Positions 31,961 to 44,976 of a stretch of 64,000 nt of DNA are shown here, in pieces. Made by a program: the position numbers and the translations under genes. The stretch is from Cycas panzhihuaensis (Eukaryota; Cycadophyta). The notes under the pieces were generated by a model. The model worked only from the letters and a program-made list of their open reading frames with translations, was not told the origin of the DNA and made no database searches. Position 1 is the first letter of the stretch; every line of letters begins with the position of its first letter. The stretch lies in the NCBI GenBank assembly GCA_023213395.1, contig CM041465.1, positions 193,323,741 through 193,387,740 on the forward strand. Direction: 5' to 3'.

Positions 31961-33624
31961 ATAGCATTTGATGAAGTGGTCTCTGATTAATAGAACTATA
32001 CCTAGGTTGATTATTTTACCCTTGGTCTTGAGACTATTTTTATTAGTATTGGGGAGCTTGTTGTCCATGAGGATGTTGTCTTTATTTTCTACTTCTGCTT
32101 CTTCTAGAGGAATTACCACCTCTTCGAGATGGTTGACCTTAATTTTTGGTATAAAAATGATATACACAATTGTTCTTAGTGATAAAATCCAAGTCACAAT
32201 AGAGCCCAAATACTTCCAATCCTTATATTATTTACCAATTAGTAGCTATATACCTTCTCTAAAGAGTGGTACATGTATACCCATGGGTATGATAGATATT
32301 AGACTTGGTATATTTTAATCTTGTATTAAAATTTAGTTTATCTAATTAGTTATCAAGATGATTATAGATTGAGGCATGATGGTATAGTTAACTAAGCCTT
32401 ACTAATATTTTGGTTAAGTCTAGTACTAACTTGAGACCTACACCTCCTTTATGGAATAGTATTTTTCCAACCAAGGTATCTCAACCTTGATAAGTATGGG
32501 TATAAGTACAAGATGACAAAAATTAATATACGTGATATGTTCCTTATAGAGAGAGTGAAAAGATTATCAAATTTATATTAAATGTATATGTAATAAAAAA
32601 TGGAGTACTTGCTTGGAGTGCTAAAATAAAATACTAAGAAATGAGGTGAAGACACCAAATATTGCTCCAATCTAGGTGTTTTTCACTCACTTTTACAATG
32701 GGCTTTAAAGCCTTAAAAAAAGGAAGAAATTTTCTTTACAATTTTTTATTTTATTTTATTTTATAATAAAAAAGTAGTCTTTAATAAAATAATAATAACT
32801 TTATCCTATGATAACCAAATTAAGTGCTACTTTTTTTGTTGAAAATTATACCTAAAGTTACATCTTTAGTAAGTAGAATTAGGTTGAAATGGGTTTTATA
32901 GAATCTTTGATATCCCTACAAAGTGGACAAAATATATTTTTATAAAATTTTTATTAAAAATAACTATTGTTCACTAAAATAGTAATAACTTTCTCCTATG
33001 ACAAAAAAATTAGTACTATTTTTTATAATGAAAACTAAACTTAGAGCCATATTTTCAATGATTAGAATTATATCAATTAGAACTCTATGAATTTTTTGGT
33101 AGACCTATAAAATTAAGAAAGAAGGTTTTTATTTTACAAAAAATCTAACTTGTAAATATCTCAACAAAAAATAAAATCTCCATCATTTTTTTATCATCAC
33201 AATCCCAATATGGGAAAGGTAAAAGCATACAATCATGGATATTATAAATGGATCTAAATTGGTAAAAAAATAGGTAGCACCTCCCATTATAAACATTTCC
33301 CCATATAAATTTAAATGCTAGAAAAATTTTGACAACATTTTCCCTTATCAAATAGATAAAAAGAGGGGAAAGAAAAATAGAATGGGAAATGGGGAAATGG
33401 CTACCAAAGAATTACAATCCTTTAGCCTTATAATTTCTTGTATTATGCTCCCAAAAACTATAAAAGAGAGAGGAAGTAAAACAAACAACACTAAATATAA
33501 TATGATAAAAACTTTAAAATTTTTTAAAATCCACTTACACAATCTCCATTCACCATATGGATTATGGGGCAGAAGGAAGTGATGGCTCTATTGTAAGTGC
33601 AAGTAAGGAATATGATACAAGTTA
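31961..33624 (-). pseudogene. Copia gag and leader of element A (tandem unit 1, internally deleted)
   Basis: Short remnants only. Compared with unit 2 this copy lacks about 280 bp near 31,970 and about 1.1 kb near 32,150, which in unit 2 carry the gag capsid helix region. The 33,100-33,620 stretch is AT-rich leader with no coding evidence. Plus-strand frames such as 31,968-32,318 are shadows. Confidence 0.6.
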
Positions 33625-33636
33625 GCTCTGATATCA
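33625..33636 (-). other. Primer binding site of copia A, unit 1
   Basis: Minus strand tgatatcagagc, one base off the initiator tRNA-Met complement tggtatcagagc. Adjacent to the LTR. Confidence 0.85.
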
Positions 33637-33900
33637 TATAAAAAGAATAGATCTAGCCTTTATTTCCATGCACTAAATACAAAGACAAATATAGGAGCAA
33701 GAGAGACTTGAGAGAAAAAGAGTAGCCCTCACAAAATTGGGAGGTAAGAATGACCCTCCTCCATTAAGCTTTTACTTTATATTGATGAGAGAGTGCATTA
33801 GGATTAGGGTATTCTCTACTAAGATGAAATTATATATAATTCATATGAAAGTATATTTCACTTTAGTGATCTAATTTAAAGTTTACTTAAGACCCTTTCA
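33637..33900 (-). repeat. 5' LTR of copia A, unit 1 (264 bp)
   Basis: Right end ...gaccctttca is TGAAAGGGTC on the minus strand. The left end abuts the PBS. Same length as the unit 2 copy at 39,673-39,936 and related to the LTR of G at 50,903-51,219. Confidence 0.8.
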
Positions 33901-35450
33901 GAAATAATAAACTAATGTAAGGGCCTTATGGTATTAACCCATTTTAAGATGCATGATGACTTCATCTCCACTTATATTTACTATAGTTTGGGCATATTTA
34001 GGTAGGTCACTGGGGATTTTTAGATCTAACGTCTTGAGTCCTCCATGGCCTCAATTATGATCGAACCACGTTTAACATCTCTTAGATCATTAGATTATTA
34101 TTCTAGTTATAATATTATCCTTTACTCCTTATAATCATAATTATTTCCCTATTATTTTATAATAACTCCATACTAGTTAATATCCACGAATTTATTTATT
34201 GATCACTCCATCTCTAAATTTAATTCCTATCTTTTCTATAGCACTAAGTTTATTCATTAACAAAGGTAGTAGAGGTAACTTAGGATTGTCTATTATCTCA
34301 TGGGTAACATATGATTAATTAGGGAACCTCCTCTCCTCCACTAGTTTATTTTTATGTAGAGCAACCAATAATGAAGCTAAGTATTCTACTATTATAAGAG
34401 CTTTATTAGAGATTTTCTAATTCCATGATGGTCCTATTACTATTTATTTTTATTTACAAGTTGTTGTTTATCAATTAGTTGGTATATATCATACCTACTC
34501 TTTATAACTTCTTATCCTTTACTATTAAGCTTCATTGTTGATGTCCTTGTTCTCTTCTATTACCATCTAGTTTATCCCATAATCCTTTAATATTCAAGCT
34601 AACTCTCTAGTTTCTTTTATCATAGATAACTACCTTGGGTAGATTTTATTCTAAGCTAGGGTACCTTACTCCAGAACAAGTAAAAACTACCACTCTGTAA
34701 AGAGTCTAAACTATGGGCTTTCATGGTAGAGGTATGAGTTATGTGAAGATTAAGTTGTAAAATTTATGATAAGATGAAGTATTAAAAAAGACAAACCCAC
34801 ATGGGAATTATGGACTGATGAGGATCTTAACAAGGGTCCAGTACCTAAAAGTGTCTTTCTCCTAGAAGCAACTAGTGAGAAATCATAAATACTTGAGAAA
34901 CTAGTTGCTTATCAAGTGAAACTCAACTTTTATTTCATAAATAACATGTTTTTATTTAGATTCATTATATTAATATTGATTTTGGCCTATGTTTATATAA
35001 TCTATCCTAAGTATGATATGAGTGATATACACCTTTCTTCTTTAAGAAGATTGTATTATTCCACCTTTTGCTCCCATAAATATATTACCATTTATTTATT
35101 TTTAAATGGTTTTAGGTTTATGAGAATATAATTGATAAATCTTTCTCATCTACTCCCTCCTATGCCTTAATCTATTTTCTTTCCTTTTTTCATTTCTTAT
35201 ATTTATGTTTCTTAATGCCCCCTTTACTCCAAAATGAGTATAAACTACCATGCATATACTAATCTAAAAACATTAGAAAAAGAATTAAAAATGATAAAAA
35301 AAAAAAAAAAAAACTTTATATACTTTTATGGACATTTACAATGATGAGTTTATATTATGCATAATATGTGATCAGGGGTAAAAGGGGGGGACGCATTTAG
35401 AGATAGTGATTCATCCATACATTTATATTAATAATGATCAAAATAGTATG
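33901..35450 (+). pseudogene. Plus-strand Tat RNase H fragment J (unit 1)
   Basis: Around 34,260-34,480 the plus strand reads NKGSRGNLGLSIISWV and RATNNEAKYSTIIRALLEI, then GPITIYFYLQVVVYQLVG. This matches the archaeal-type RNase H of B (19,780-20,025) domain for domain: D/N-x-G-S start, T-N-N-E-A-x-Y catalytic helix, x-V-V-V-x-Q-L. Stops interrupt. No other Tat coding is present here. The following 34,700-35,450 is AT-rich with nothing recognised. Confidence 0.75.
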
Positions 35451-36235
<785 letters not shown>

Positions 36236-36660
36236 TCTGATTATTTATAGTTACACTTAGACCAATTCCATAAGAGATAAGGGTGGATAGGGAGAGTAGA
36301 TTCTGCTTCAAAGTGGGGATATATGAAACAACAATAAGGGTAAAATCTAGAAGGCCTAGGAGTTTAAGGTAAATCATTCTAAGTCCTTTGACTGGCTAAG
36401 ATGATTTGTCAACAATGTATATGACACCATGAACTTCAGATTCATAATCCTAAGAGAACTAGTGATGGCAAGTCATATATTGTATTCCTCCTGCATCCAT
36501 AAGCTAAGATAAAGTATTTGAGATGATACTATTGGCAACTCTAAGTGGTAGAGATAAAAGTAAACAAGCATAACTATAATGAGCCTCAATATACTTGGTA
36601 GATTTATTAATAACATTTGATGAAGTGTCCCCAATTCTTTGAAGGCTTGCATAAGGAAAT
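36236..36660 (-). pseudogene. Copia protease region, tandem unit 2
   Basis: Minus strand: MDAGGIQYMTCHH (a decayed active-site region), SEVHGVIYIV, and the 139-codon frame beginning [51 protein letters not shown], which then runs into the microsatellite. The Q in LKQN is intact here but a TAG in units 1 and 3. Confidence 0.82.
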
Positions 36661-39660
36661 TATGTTCCACCAAAAGCATATTGAAAAGAAGTATCATCAA
36701 CATTATGTACATCATCGCATTATTGATAGTTTGCTACCTTGTTCGTGGTAGTTCTTCAATTTTTAGTATAATTCCTTTATTTGTAACACCTTTGGTATAC
36801 AATTATTCAATTTCCAATCCTACAAGAATTACTAGGTTGGATAGATTATCTCTTATTACTAAATCTATTCATAGGTTTATTATTTTGGCCTTGGTATTGA
36901 GACTATTTTTATTGGTATTAGAGAGCTTGTTATTCATAAGGACATTACCTTTTTTTTCTACTTCTACCTCTTCCATAAGAATTACCACCTATTTAAGAGG
37001 GTTGACCTTAATTTTTGGTATGAAAATGATCTTCTTCCATTTCAAAAGCAACATCAATAGGATCTAATGTAATGGTGAAGTTGGTATCAGAGGTCTTATT
37101 AAATTTAATGAACTTATCAACAATAGCCTCAAAGTTTAAGGTCTTCAAGGTGCCACTAGATTGAAGACTTCCCAGTATATTTTTATAGTTTAGGATATGA
37201 AGATGTGACTAGATTAAGAAAGCCCATATAATATATTAATTATTAAAATCTTTATCAATGAATTGCTTAATGGGATAAAGGAAATTGATTATCTCAGTTG
37301 TATTTCCTTTTTGTATTTTTAATTTGTTCATATTCAACACTAGGTAAATAAATTCCAAGTCTAATTTAGTATCAAAGTTCTTCTTGAGAAGTTTAAGGAA
37401 TTTCCATGATGTATCATGCACAACTTCATCAATGAGGTTATGCAGGGAATAATCAGTGATAAGAAGTATTTATACATAGATTTTTTCATCATCAAGCTCC
37501 TATTAGTATTTGGCTATAGTATTAATGGGAGAAGTTAGAGGAATTCTACTAAAGATAGGTATGGTAGCAGTGGCAGTAACAATTACTGTAAATTGTATGT
37601 GATCTCTCTAAAGACCATTATATTTGATAGTATTTATGATTCTAATGAATCGTATATCCCAATTTTCTTTCCTTTTAAGAATGAAATTTACATTTTCTTG
37701 AATTATAAGGATATAGTATCTTTTAAGAAAGAAAGAAATTAATAAGGGACTATGAAAGTAATGGTAATATATGACCAAATACTATTTACAAATAGAGGAT
37801 GTAATGAAGTAATATAGTGGAAGGAAGAATAAATAAGTGATAATGGTTACTCAAAGATGAAGGGAGTAACTTGGAGAAAAGTTAGAAATACTCATGATAA
37901 ATATTAACTTGGTACAATAGAAATATAAGAAGCATTGTGATGAAAGCTAGCCACCAACACTTATGGCAAGAATATAATATTAGGAATATAATTGTATTAT
38001 GGATCACTGTTTGGAAGTATATAAGTGATCAATAGATAATATTATAGGCTAATGTAGAAGTTGAGATCATTGAGTATATACAACTTTGAAACTCAAATAT
38101 AGGATGTGTAATCAACCCAATAACATCTAACTTATGCCCAATATATAGTTGAAGTTGCTAAAGGTATGCCAAGGCTTTTAGTAGAATTATGTTGGCCTTT
38201 ACCTATGATACTTGCAATTATGCTTGGTGACGAAATCCAAGTCACAATGTATCCTAAGTACTTTGAATCCTCATATTATTCACCAATGAGCATCTATATA
38301 CATTTTCCAAAAAGTGGTACATGCATACCTATAGATATGAGAGATATTAGACTCAGTATATTTTAATTTTATATTAAAATTTTAGTTTTCCTACTTAATT
38401 ATTAGGATGGTCTCTAATTAAGGCATTATGGTATAGTTAACTAAGCCTCACCAATATTTTGGTTAATCTAGTACCAACTTAAAATACACACCTCCTTTAT
38501 GGCATGGTATTTTGCCAACCAAGGTATCTCAACCTTGGTAAGTATGTGTGTAAGCATAAGATGGTAAAAATTAATGTATGTGATGCATTCCTTTTAGGAA
38601 GAGTGAAAAGATCATCAAATTTATATCAAACATACTTGTAACCAAAAGTGGAATACTTGCTTAGAGTGTTGAAATGAAATACTAAGAGGTGATGTGAAGG
38701 CACCAGGTATTGCTCCGATCTAGGTGTTTTTCACTAAATTTTATAATGGACTTTGAAGCCTTAAAAAAGGAAGAAAATTTCTTCATGAATTTTTATTTTA
38801 TAATAAAAATGTAGTCATTAATAAAATAATATTAACTTTCTCCCACAGTAACAAAATTAAGTACTATTTTTTGTGTTAAAAATCAAACCCAAAATCACAT
38901 CTTTAGCATGTAGAATCAGGCTGAAATGGGTTTTATAGAAATTTTGACACCTCTACAAATTAGACAAAATATATTTTTATAAAATTCTTGCTAAAAATAG
39001 TAATTATTCACTAAAATAGTAATAACATTCTCCTACAACAATAAATTTAGTATTGCTTTTTACAATGAAAACTAGACTCAGATCCACATCTTCAACAATT
39101 AGAATTATATCAATTACAACTCTATGAAATTTTTTGTAGACCTATGAAATTAAATAAGAAGATTTTTATTTTTATAAAAAATCTAACTTGAAAATATCTC
39201 ATCAACAAATGAAATTTCCATCATTTTTTGATAACCAGGATCTCGTATAGGCAAGGTGAGACCATGCAAGAATGGATATTATAAATTGATCTAAATAAAA
39301 AAAAAATGGGTAGTACCTCCCATTATAAACATTTCCCTTTAAAAATCTAAATGCTAGGAAATATTTGACAATATTTTCCCTTATCAAATGGATTAAAAAA
39401 AGGAAAAGAAAAGAAGAATAAGAAATAGAGAAATGACTACTAAAGGATTGAAATCCTTTAGCCTTATAATTTCTTGTATTGTACTTCTAAAACCTACAAA
39501 AGAGAAAGGAGGTAAAGCAAACAATACTAAATGTAGTATGATAAAAACTTAAAAAGAATTCTAGATCCACTTACACAATCTCCATTTACCATATGGATTA
39601 TGGGGGAGAAGGAAGTGATGGCTCTATTACAAGTGCAAATAAGGATTATGATGCATGTTA
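36661..39660 (-). pseudogene. Copia gag and leader, tandem unit 2
   Basis: The frame at 37,236-37,421 (MHDTSWKFLKLLKKNFDTKLDLEF, then MNKLKIQKGNTTEIINFLYPIKQFI) has the helical pattern of copia gag of the UBN2 type. A Cys/Lys-rich segment near 36,780-36,820 is where the zinc knuckle should be, but it is not intact. 38,200-39,660 is leader-like and AT-rich, matching 32,170-33,620 of unit 1. Confidence 0.65.
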
Positions 39661-39672
39661 ACTCTAATATCA

Positions 39673-39936
39673 TATAAAAAGAATGGATCTAGCCTTCACT
39701 TCCATGTGGTATACACAAAGATAAACATGAGAGTAAGAGAGACAAGAGAGAAAAAGAGTAGCTCTCACAAAATAGGGAGGTAAGAATAAGCATCCTCCAT
39801 TGAGGTTTTACTTTATATTGATGAGAGAGTGCATTAAGGATAGGGTTTTCCCTAATAAGATGAAATTATATATAATTCATATGAAAGTGTATTTTATTTA
39901 AGTGACCTAATTTAAAGTTTACTTAAGACAATTTTA
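39673..39936 (-). repeat. Copia 5' LTR, tandem unit 2 (264 bp), with decayed PBS at 39,661-39,672
   Basis: Aligned end to end with 33,637-33,900. The terminal TG is decayed (atttta on the plus strand instead of ctttca). The PBS equivalent reads tgatattagagt on the minus strand. Confidence 0.78.
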
Positions 39937-41404
39937 AGAATAATAAACTAATGTGAGGAACTTTTGGCATTAACCCATTCTAAGTCTTGTGAAGGCTTCA
40001 TCTCCACTTATATTTACTAGAGTTTGGGAACATTTGGATGGATCAATTGGAATTTTTAGATCCAACTGTTTGAGTCCTCCATGGCTTTAATTATGATTGA
40101 ACCCTATTTGATATCTCTTGGATCATTAGATTATTATCCTAATTATAATATTATCCTTTACTTCTTGTAATCATAATCATTCTCCTATTATTTTATAACA
40201 ACTCCTCATTGGTTGATATCCAAAACTTCTTTTTATTGATCGCTCCATATCTAAATTTAATTCTTGTCTGTACCATAGCATTGAGTTTATTCATTAATGA
40301 AGGTAGTAGAGGCAACCCAGGACTATCTGTTATCTCATGGGTAATATATGATTAATTAGGGAACCTCCTCTCCTCCACTAGTTTATTTTTACGTAGTGAA
40401 ACCAATAATGAAGCTGAGTATACTACTATTATAAGAGCTTTATTAGAGATTTCCTAATTCCATGATGGACCTATTACTATTTATTCTAATTCACAAGTTG
40501 TTATTTATCAGTTAGTTGGTATTTATTAGACCCACTCTCCATAGCTTCTTATCCTCTACTATTAAGATTTATTGTTGTTGTCCTTATTCTCTTATATTAC
40601 CATCTACATTATCTCATGATACTTTAATATTTAAGCTAACTCTCTAGTTTCTTTTATCATAGATAACTACCTTGGGTGGATTTTATCCTAAGCTAAGGGT
40701 ACCTTATTCTAGAATGAGAAAAAACTACCACTCTATAATGAGTCTAAACTATGGGCTTTAAAGGTAGAGGCACGAGTTATATGAAGATTAAATTGTTAGA
40801 TTTATGATAAGATGAAGTATTAGAAAAGATAGACCCACGTGGAAATTGTGGACTGAGAAGAATATTGGTAAGGGGCAAGTCCCTAAAAGCCTCTTGCCCC
40901 TAGAAGTAACCAATGAGAAATCACAAATACTCAAGAAAGTAGTTTCTTATCAATTAAACTCATCTTTTATTTCATAAATAACATACTTTTCTTTAGATTT
41001 AATATATAAATATTAATTTTGGTTGGTGTTTATATAATCTATCCTAAGTATGATGTAAGTGATATAAGACTTTCTTCTTTAGGAAACTTACATTATTCTA
41101 TCCTTTACTCTCATAAACATATTACTATTTATTTATTTTTAGATGGTTTTAAGTTTATGAGAATAGAATTGATAAATCTTTCCCATCTACTCCCTCCTAT
41201 GCTTTAATCTATTTTCTTTTCCTTTTTTATTTCTTATATTTATATTTCTAAAGGAATCCTTTACTCCAAAACGAGTATAAACTATCATCTATATACTAAT
41301 CCAAGAACCCAATGAATTTATATTATGCATAATATGTGATCAAGGATAAAAAGGGTAGAAATACATTTGGAGATTCATCCATATATTTACATAAATGATG
41401 ATCA
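39937..41404 (+). pseudogene. Plus-strand Tat RNase H fragment, tandem unit 2
   Basis: Copy of 33,901-35,450. Around 40,390-40,530: TNNEAEYTTIIRALLEI and GPITIYSNSQVVIYQLVG. The catalytic-helix Glu-Tyr and the S-Q-V-V segment are better preserved than in unit 1. Stops are present. The remainder is AT-rich without coding. Confidence 0.75.
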
Positions 41405-41455
41405 AAATGGTATATGTATACATAAATACATACATACATATATATATATATATAA

Positions 41456-41489
<34 letters not shown>
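41405..41489. repeat. Microsatellite, tandem unit 2 (TACA, TA, GA)
   Basis: Short TACA and TA stretch followed by a pure GA run (41,459-41,489) that abuts the start of unit 3. Confidence 0.95.
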
Positions 41490-41491
<2 letters not shown>

Positions 41492-42286
41492 TGATTATTT
41501 GTAGTTACACTTAGATTAATTCCATAAGAGACAAGGGTGGATAGGGAGAGTAGGTTCTACTTTAGAGTGGGAATATATGAAACATTGACAAGGGTAAAAT
41601 CTAGAAGGTCTAGGAGTTTAAGGTGAATGGTTCCAAGTCCTTTGACTGGCTAAGATAACTTTTCAACCATGTGTATAACACCACAAACTTCAAAGTGAAA
41701 ATCCTAAAATAATTAGTGATGGAAAGTCATATATTATGTTCCTCTAGTATTCATGATCCAAGATGAAGTATTTGAGGTGGCACTATTGGCAACTCCAAGT
41801 GGTGGAGGTAAAAGTAAATAAGCATAACCATAATAAGACTCAATATAGTTGGTGGACTTATCAATAGTATTTGATGAAGTGGCCCCAATTCTTTGAAGGC
41901 ATGCATAAGCAAATTACATTCCACCAAAAGCATCTTCAAAAGAAGTATTATCAACATTATGTGAATCATTACATTGTTGATAGTTTAGTAGCTTGTTAGT
42001 GATAATTCTTCATTTTTTAGCATAATGTCTTTCTTATGACACCTTTGGCACATAATTATTTGATTTCCAATCCCATAATAAGTACTAGGTTGGCTAGATT
42101 ATCTTTGATTATTAGATATATGCCTAGGTTGATTATTTTGGACTTGGCCTTGAGACTATTTTTATTAGTATTAGAGAGCTTATTGTCTATGAGGATGTTG
42201 TCTTTGTTGTCTACTTCTACCTCTTCCACAAGAATTACCACCTCTTTAAGATGGTTGTCCTTGATTTTTTGTATAAAAATGATATT
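41490..42286 (-). pseudogene. Copia protease and gag C-terminus, truncated tandem unit 3
   Basis: Matches the first 800 bp of unit 2. Minus strand: SSWIMNTRG then [43 protein letters not shown], and upstream a basic region with a Cys pair where the gag zinc knuckle should be. It breaks off at about 42,286, where a giant LTR begins in mid-sequence. Confidence 0.8.
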
Positions 42287-43568
42287 CTCCTACCTTGGCT
42301 CCTTTCTCTCACTCTTTGTGAGTCCTCTCCCGTAGCCTCCTTGGAAAAATCCAAGAGAAGATAAAGAGATGAAGAGGTCAGCAAAATAAGAAAGGGAGGA
42401 GTGCCCCCTGTATATAACAAAAAAAAAGGAAAGGAATGATGTGATCAAAGATCTAACCTTTTACAAGACAAACCAAAGGAAAGTTGTGGAATAATAATGG
42501 AAAAATACCTGTTAGGCTATGTAGGAGGTAGATCTGCCCCTAAAAATAACAGAAAATGGTAGATCTGGTATGCTTACAGGGTATCCTTAACAAGGTACTA
42601 AAATCTATAAACAATCTCATTGAAAGCTGTAGGAAGGGCATGGAGGCCAAACTTGGGTATAAATCCTTGTTTGGAGGTGTTAGTTAGTGAGCCTATTATT
42701 GCAGATTAGAGCTGCAATGGGTAGATCTGAGGCTGGAACACAGGGAACTTGAATGTTATAGGGAACTCCTATAGAAATCTCCTATGAAAGAGAGAGAAGA
42801 GAGAAAGGAAGGTAGAAGAAGAGGTGGAAAATGAGGTTATTTTGGGATTTATAACTAAACCTAGGCTGAATGGATGATTAGGGTTGAGGTAGGGCTCAAG
42901 AGATGTCAAAGCCATGTGGAAATTTCACACAAAAAAAAATAATTTCATGACAGATTTTAAAACACAAGTTGTGACAGTCACCCCATAGCAAACTTTGTGG
43001 TACTACAAAGTTTACTGTGATACTACGATATTTGCCATAGTGCGGTGACATACACCAAAATAAACCAAAAGGAGGATGCTTGGGAGTCTTAAAGGAGGTA
43101 CCCCAGGCCTAGGAGTGGTTGGCCCTCTTTCCAGATGGTTGGGGATAGTCAAATAGAGAAGATGACCTAAATTGAATGGGTACCAAAGTGAAAGGACTCC
43201 CAACAAACTGATAATTAGCATAAGGATAAACCAATCACACTCAGTGGGTTACTAAGGGCTATGATATGGTAAGGGGTGTGATAGATTACATAGGATGAGT
43301 GGTACATAGGATAATGTGGAGGTATGTAGGAGGGTTTTGGAGTGCCATGGGGATGCATGTCCCACTGATCATCATAGGCTGAGAGAATGACAAGCAACAT
43401 GATCAAGCAACAGGTGCAAGGTGATCAGTCAAATGTGACAGTCAGTCATATAATGAGATGTTTCTTTTATCTACCTTTCTAGAGAAGTAGTAAAGGAAAA
43501 ATATAGAAACATACCTATACTTACCTAAGTTGACTTGTAAAGAACCCATTCTTGGAAGCTAGGAAACA
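42287..43568 (-). repeat. Partial giant Tat LTR
   Basis: Aligns with the last 1.28 kb of the full LTR at 43,577-46,799 (from about 45,530), with the C LTR and inverted with B. It ends gctaggaaaca, the intact terminal CA. The left edge is in mid-LTR at the junction with copia unit 3. No supported gene; the short frames here are shadows. Confidence 0.8.
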
Positions 43569-43576
43569 TTCACTAG
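43569..43576. other. 8-bp spacer between two tandem LTRs
   Basis: ttcactag. In D the five bases just inside the 5' LTR are also cactag-like (gtcactag), so this is all that remains of an internal region at its PBS edge, or it is a two-LTR junction. Confidence 0.65.
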
Positions 43577-44916
43577 ATTCAAAGAGATCTAACTAATGCA
43601 ACTAATAACTTCATGGCTAAAGGATCTATAAGGGTAAGGGAAATGATTACCCACAAAAGATATCTGTGTGTTGGAACATAGGTTTGAGGACCCACAAATG
43701 GTGTACAAACTCCCTTCTGGGTAAACACCTCCTCGATTTAGGGTTGGGCAAAAGAGGGACTTCCTTGGTTTATTGAGTAGCCTAAAAAAGGACCCTCTCA
43801 TCCTGGATGGTCAAGGAAGAAGGATGAAGGTGAGGAAGCACCTCTTCTTGCAAAGAGGCGGAATAAGTCCTAAATAAAAAAGAAGGCTCATACATAAGTC
43901 ATAGGTGACTATTAGTGTGGGTGAATGAGGAAGTAGTTGGGCTAAAGGACCAATGTTGGGATGAAGATAAAGCAAAGAGAGATTTCACTAAAAGAGAGAA
44001 AAGAGGACCTTAAGGGGAGGTACCCTCAAAGCACCTACACTTAAGATAGGAGTTAGGTATGGGAGACAAAACAAAGTATTTTGTTTCTTTGTTTTTGGTT
44101 ATGCGGCAAGGTAATGTGGGCGTACAAGTTATTGCTATTTATATTTTATTTCCAAGTAGTACGAAAAATGGACAAAAAACAATACACTCACTCTTTCTTT
44201 CTTAAGTACTAACCTCCCTCTCTTTATCTTTTTTGTAAAAATTTAAAAGGAAAGGCAAGCAAGCGACCAAGGAGAATAATGCAAGCTTAAATGCAAGTCT
44301 ACTCAATAGCGTGTAAGGGAAAGCAAGGTGCAAGTAGAAGGATGCACAACCTATCTCACCCAAATCCTAGCGAAAGCGAGGATTTAAGTGAGAGGGAAAG
44401 AAAGTAGAGATGTGATTGATAGGAAACAATGCCTATTTATGTAAGTCAACCATCTTTCCTTTATGCAGTTGAATAAGACAAACAACAAATGATAGAATGC
44501 AAGATATATTTTCCTTTGGTCTTTCTTTTTTGTTTGGGAATAAAAGGGGGAAAAGGGTGAGAACTAGAAGGATAAGATGGGAATGGCATACTTAGAAATC
44601 AGATGGTTAGTGTAGAGATCTCCTCACTTCCTTTACAGTCCATAATTGCTTCCTTGATGTGCCTTGTCACTGATGGTGTGGTGAAAGGAACACCAGTAGG
44701 GGGCTTCCTTACCTCCCCTAATACCCGAATGCAAAAGAAACAAAAGAAAAGAAATGGATGCTTATATCTCAAATTTCAAGCATAATAATAACAATAAGGA
44801 AAGAGAGGTGTACCTACAATGGAGGTCTTCATTCACTCTGAAGTGTATGAAACCTACACAATAGATGATTCATCCTTTCCCAAGGGGCACTAGATACATG
44901 TAGGAGCAAGTATGTA

Positions 44917-44976
<60 letters not shown>

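Larger units (their letters stand above)
36236..41489. repeat. Tandem segmental duplication, unit 2 (most complete copy)
   Basis: 5,254 bp. Same order as unit 1 but with the gag sequences that unit 1 lost (36,620-36,900; 37,030-38,190). It contains copia protease, gag, PBS, a 264-bp LTR, the Tat RNase H fragment and a short microsatellite. Confidence 0.88.

Noticed and set aside
31968-32318. Plus-strand 116-codon frame, with copies at 36,639 and 42,036
   Set aside because: Conserved only because the block is tandemly duplicated. The minus strand carries the copia homology.
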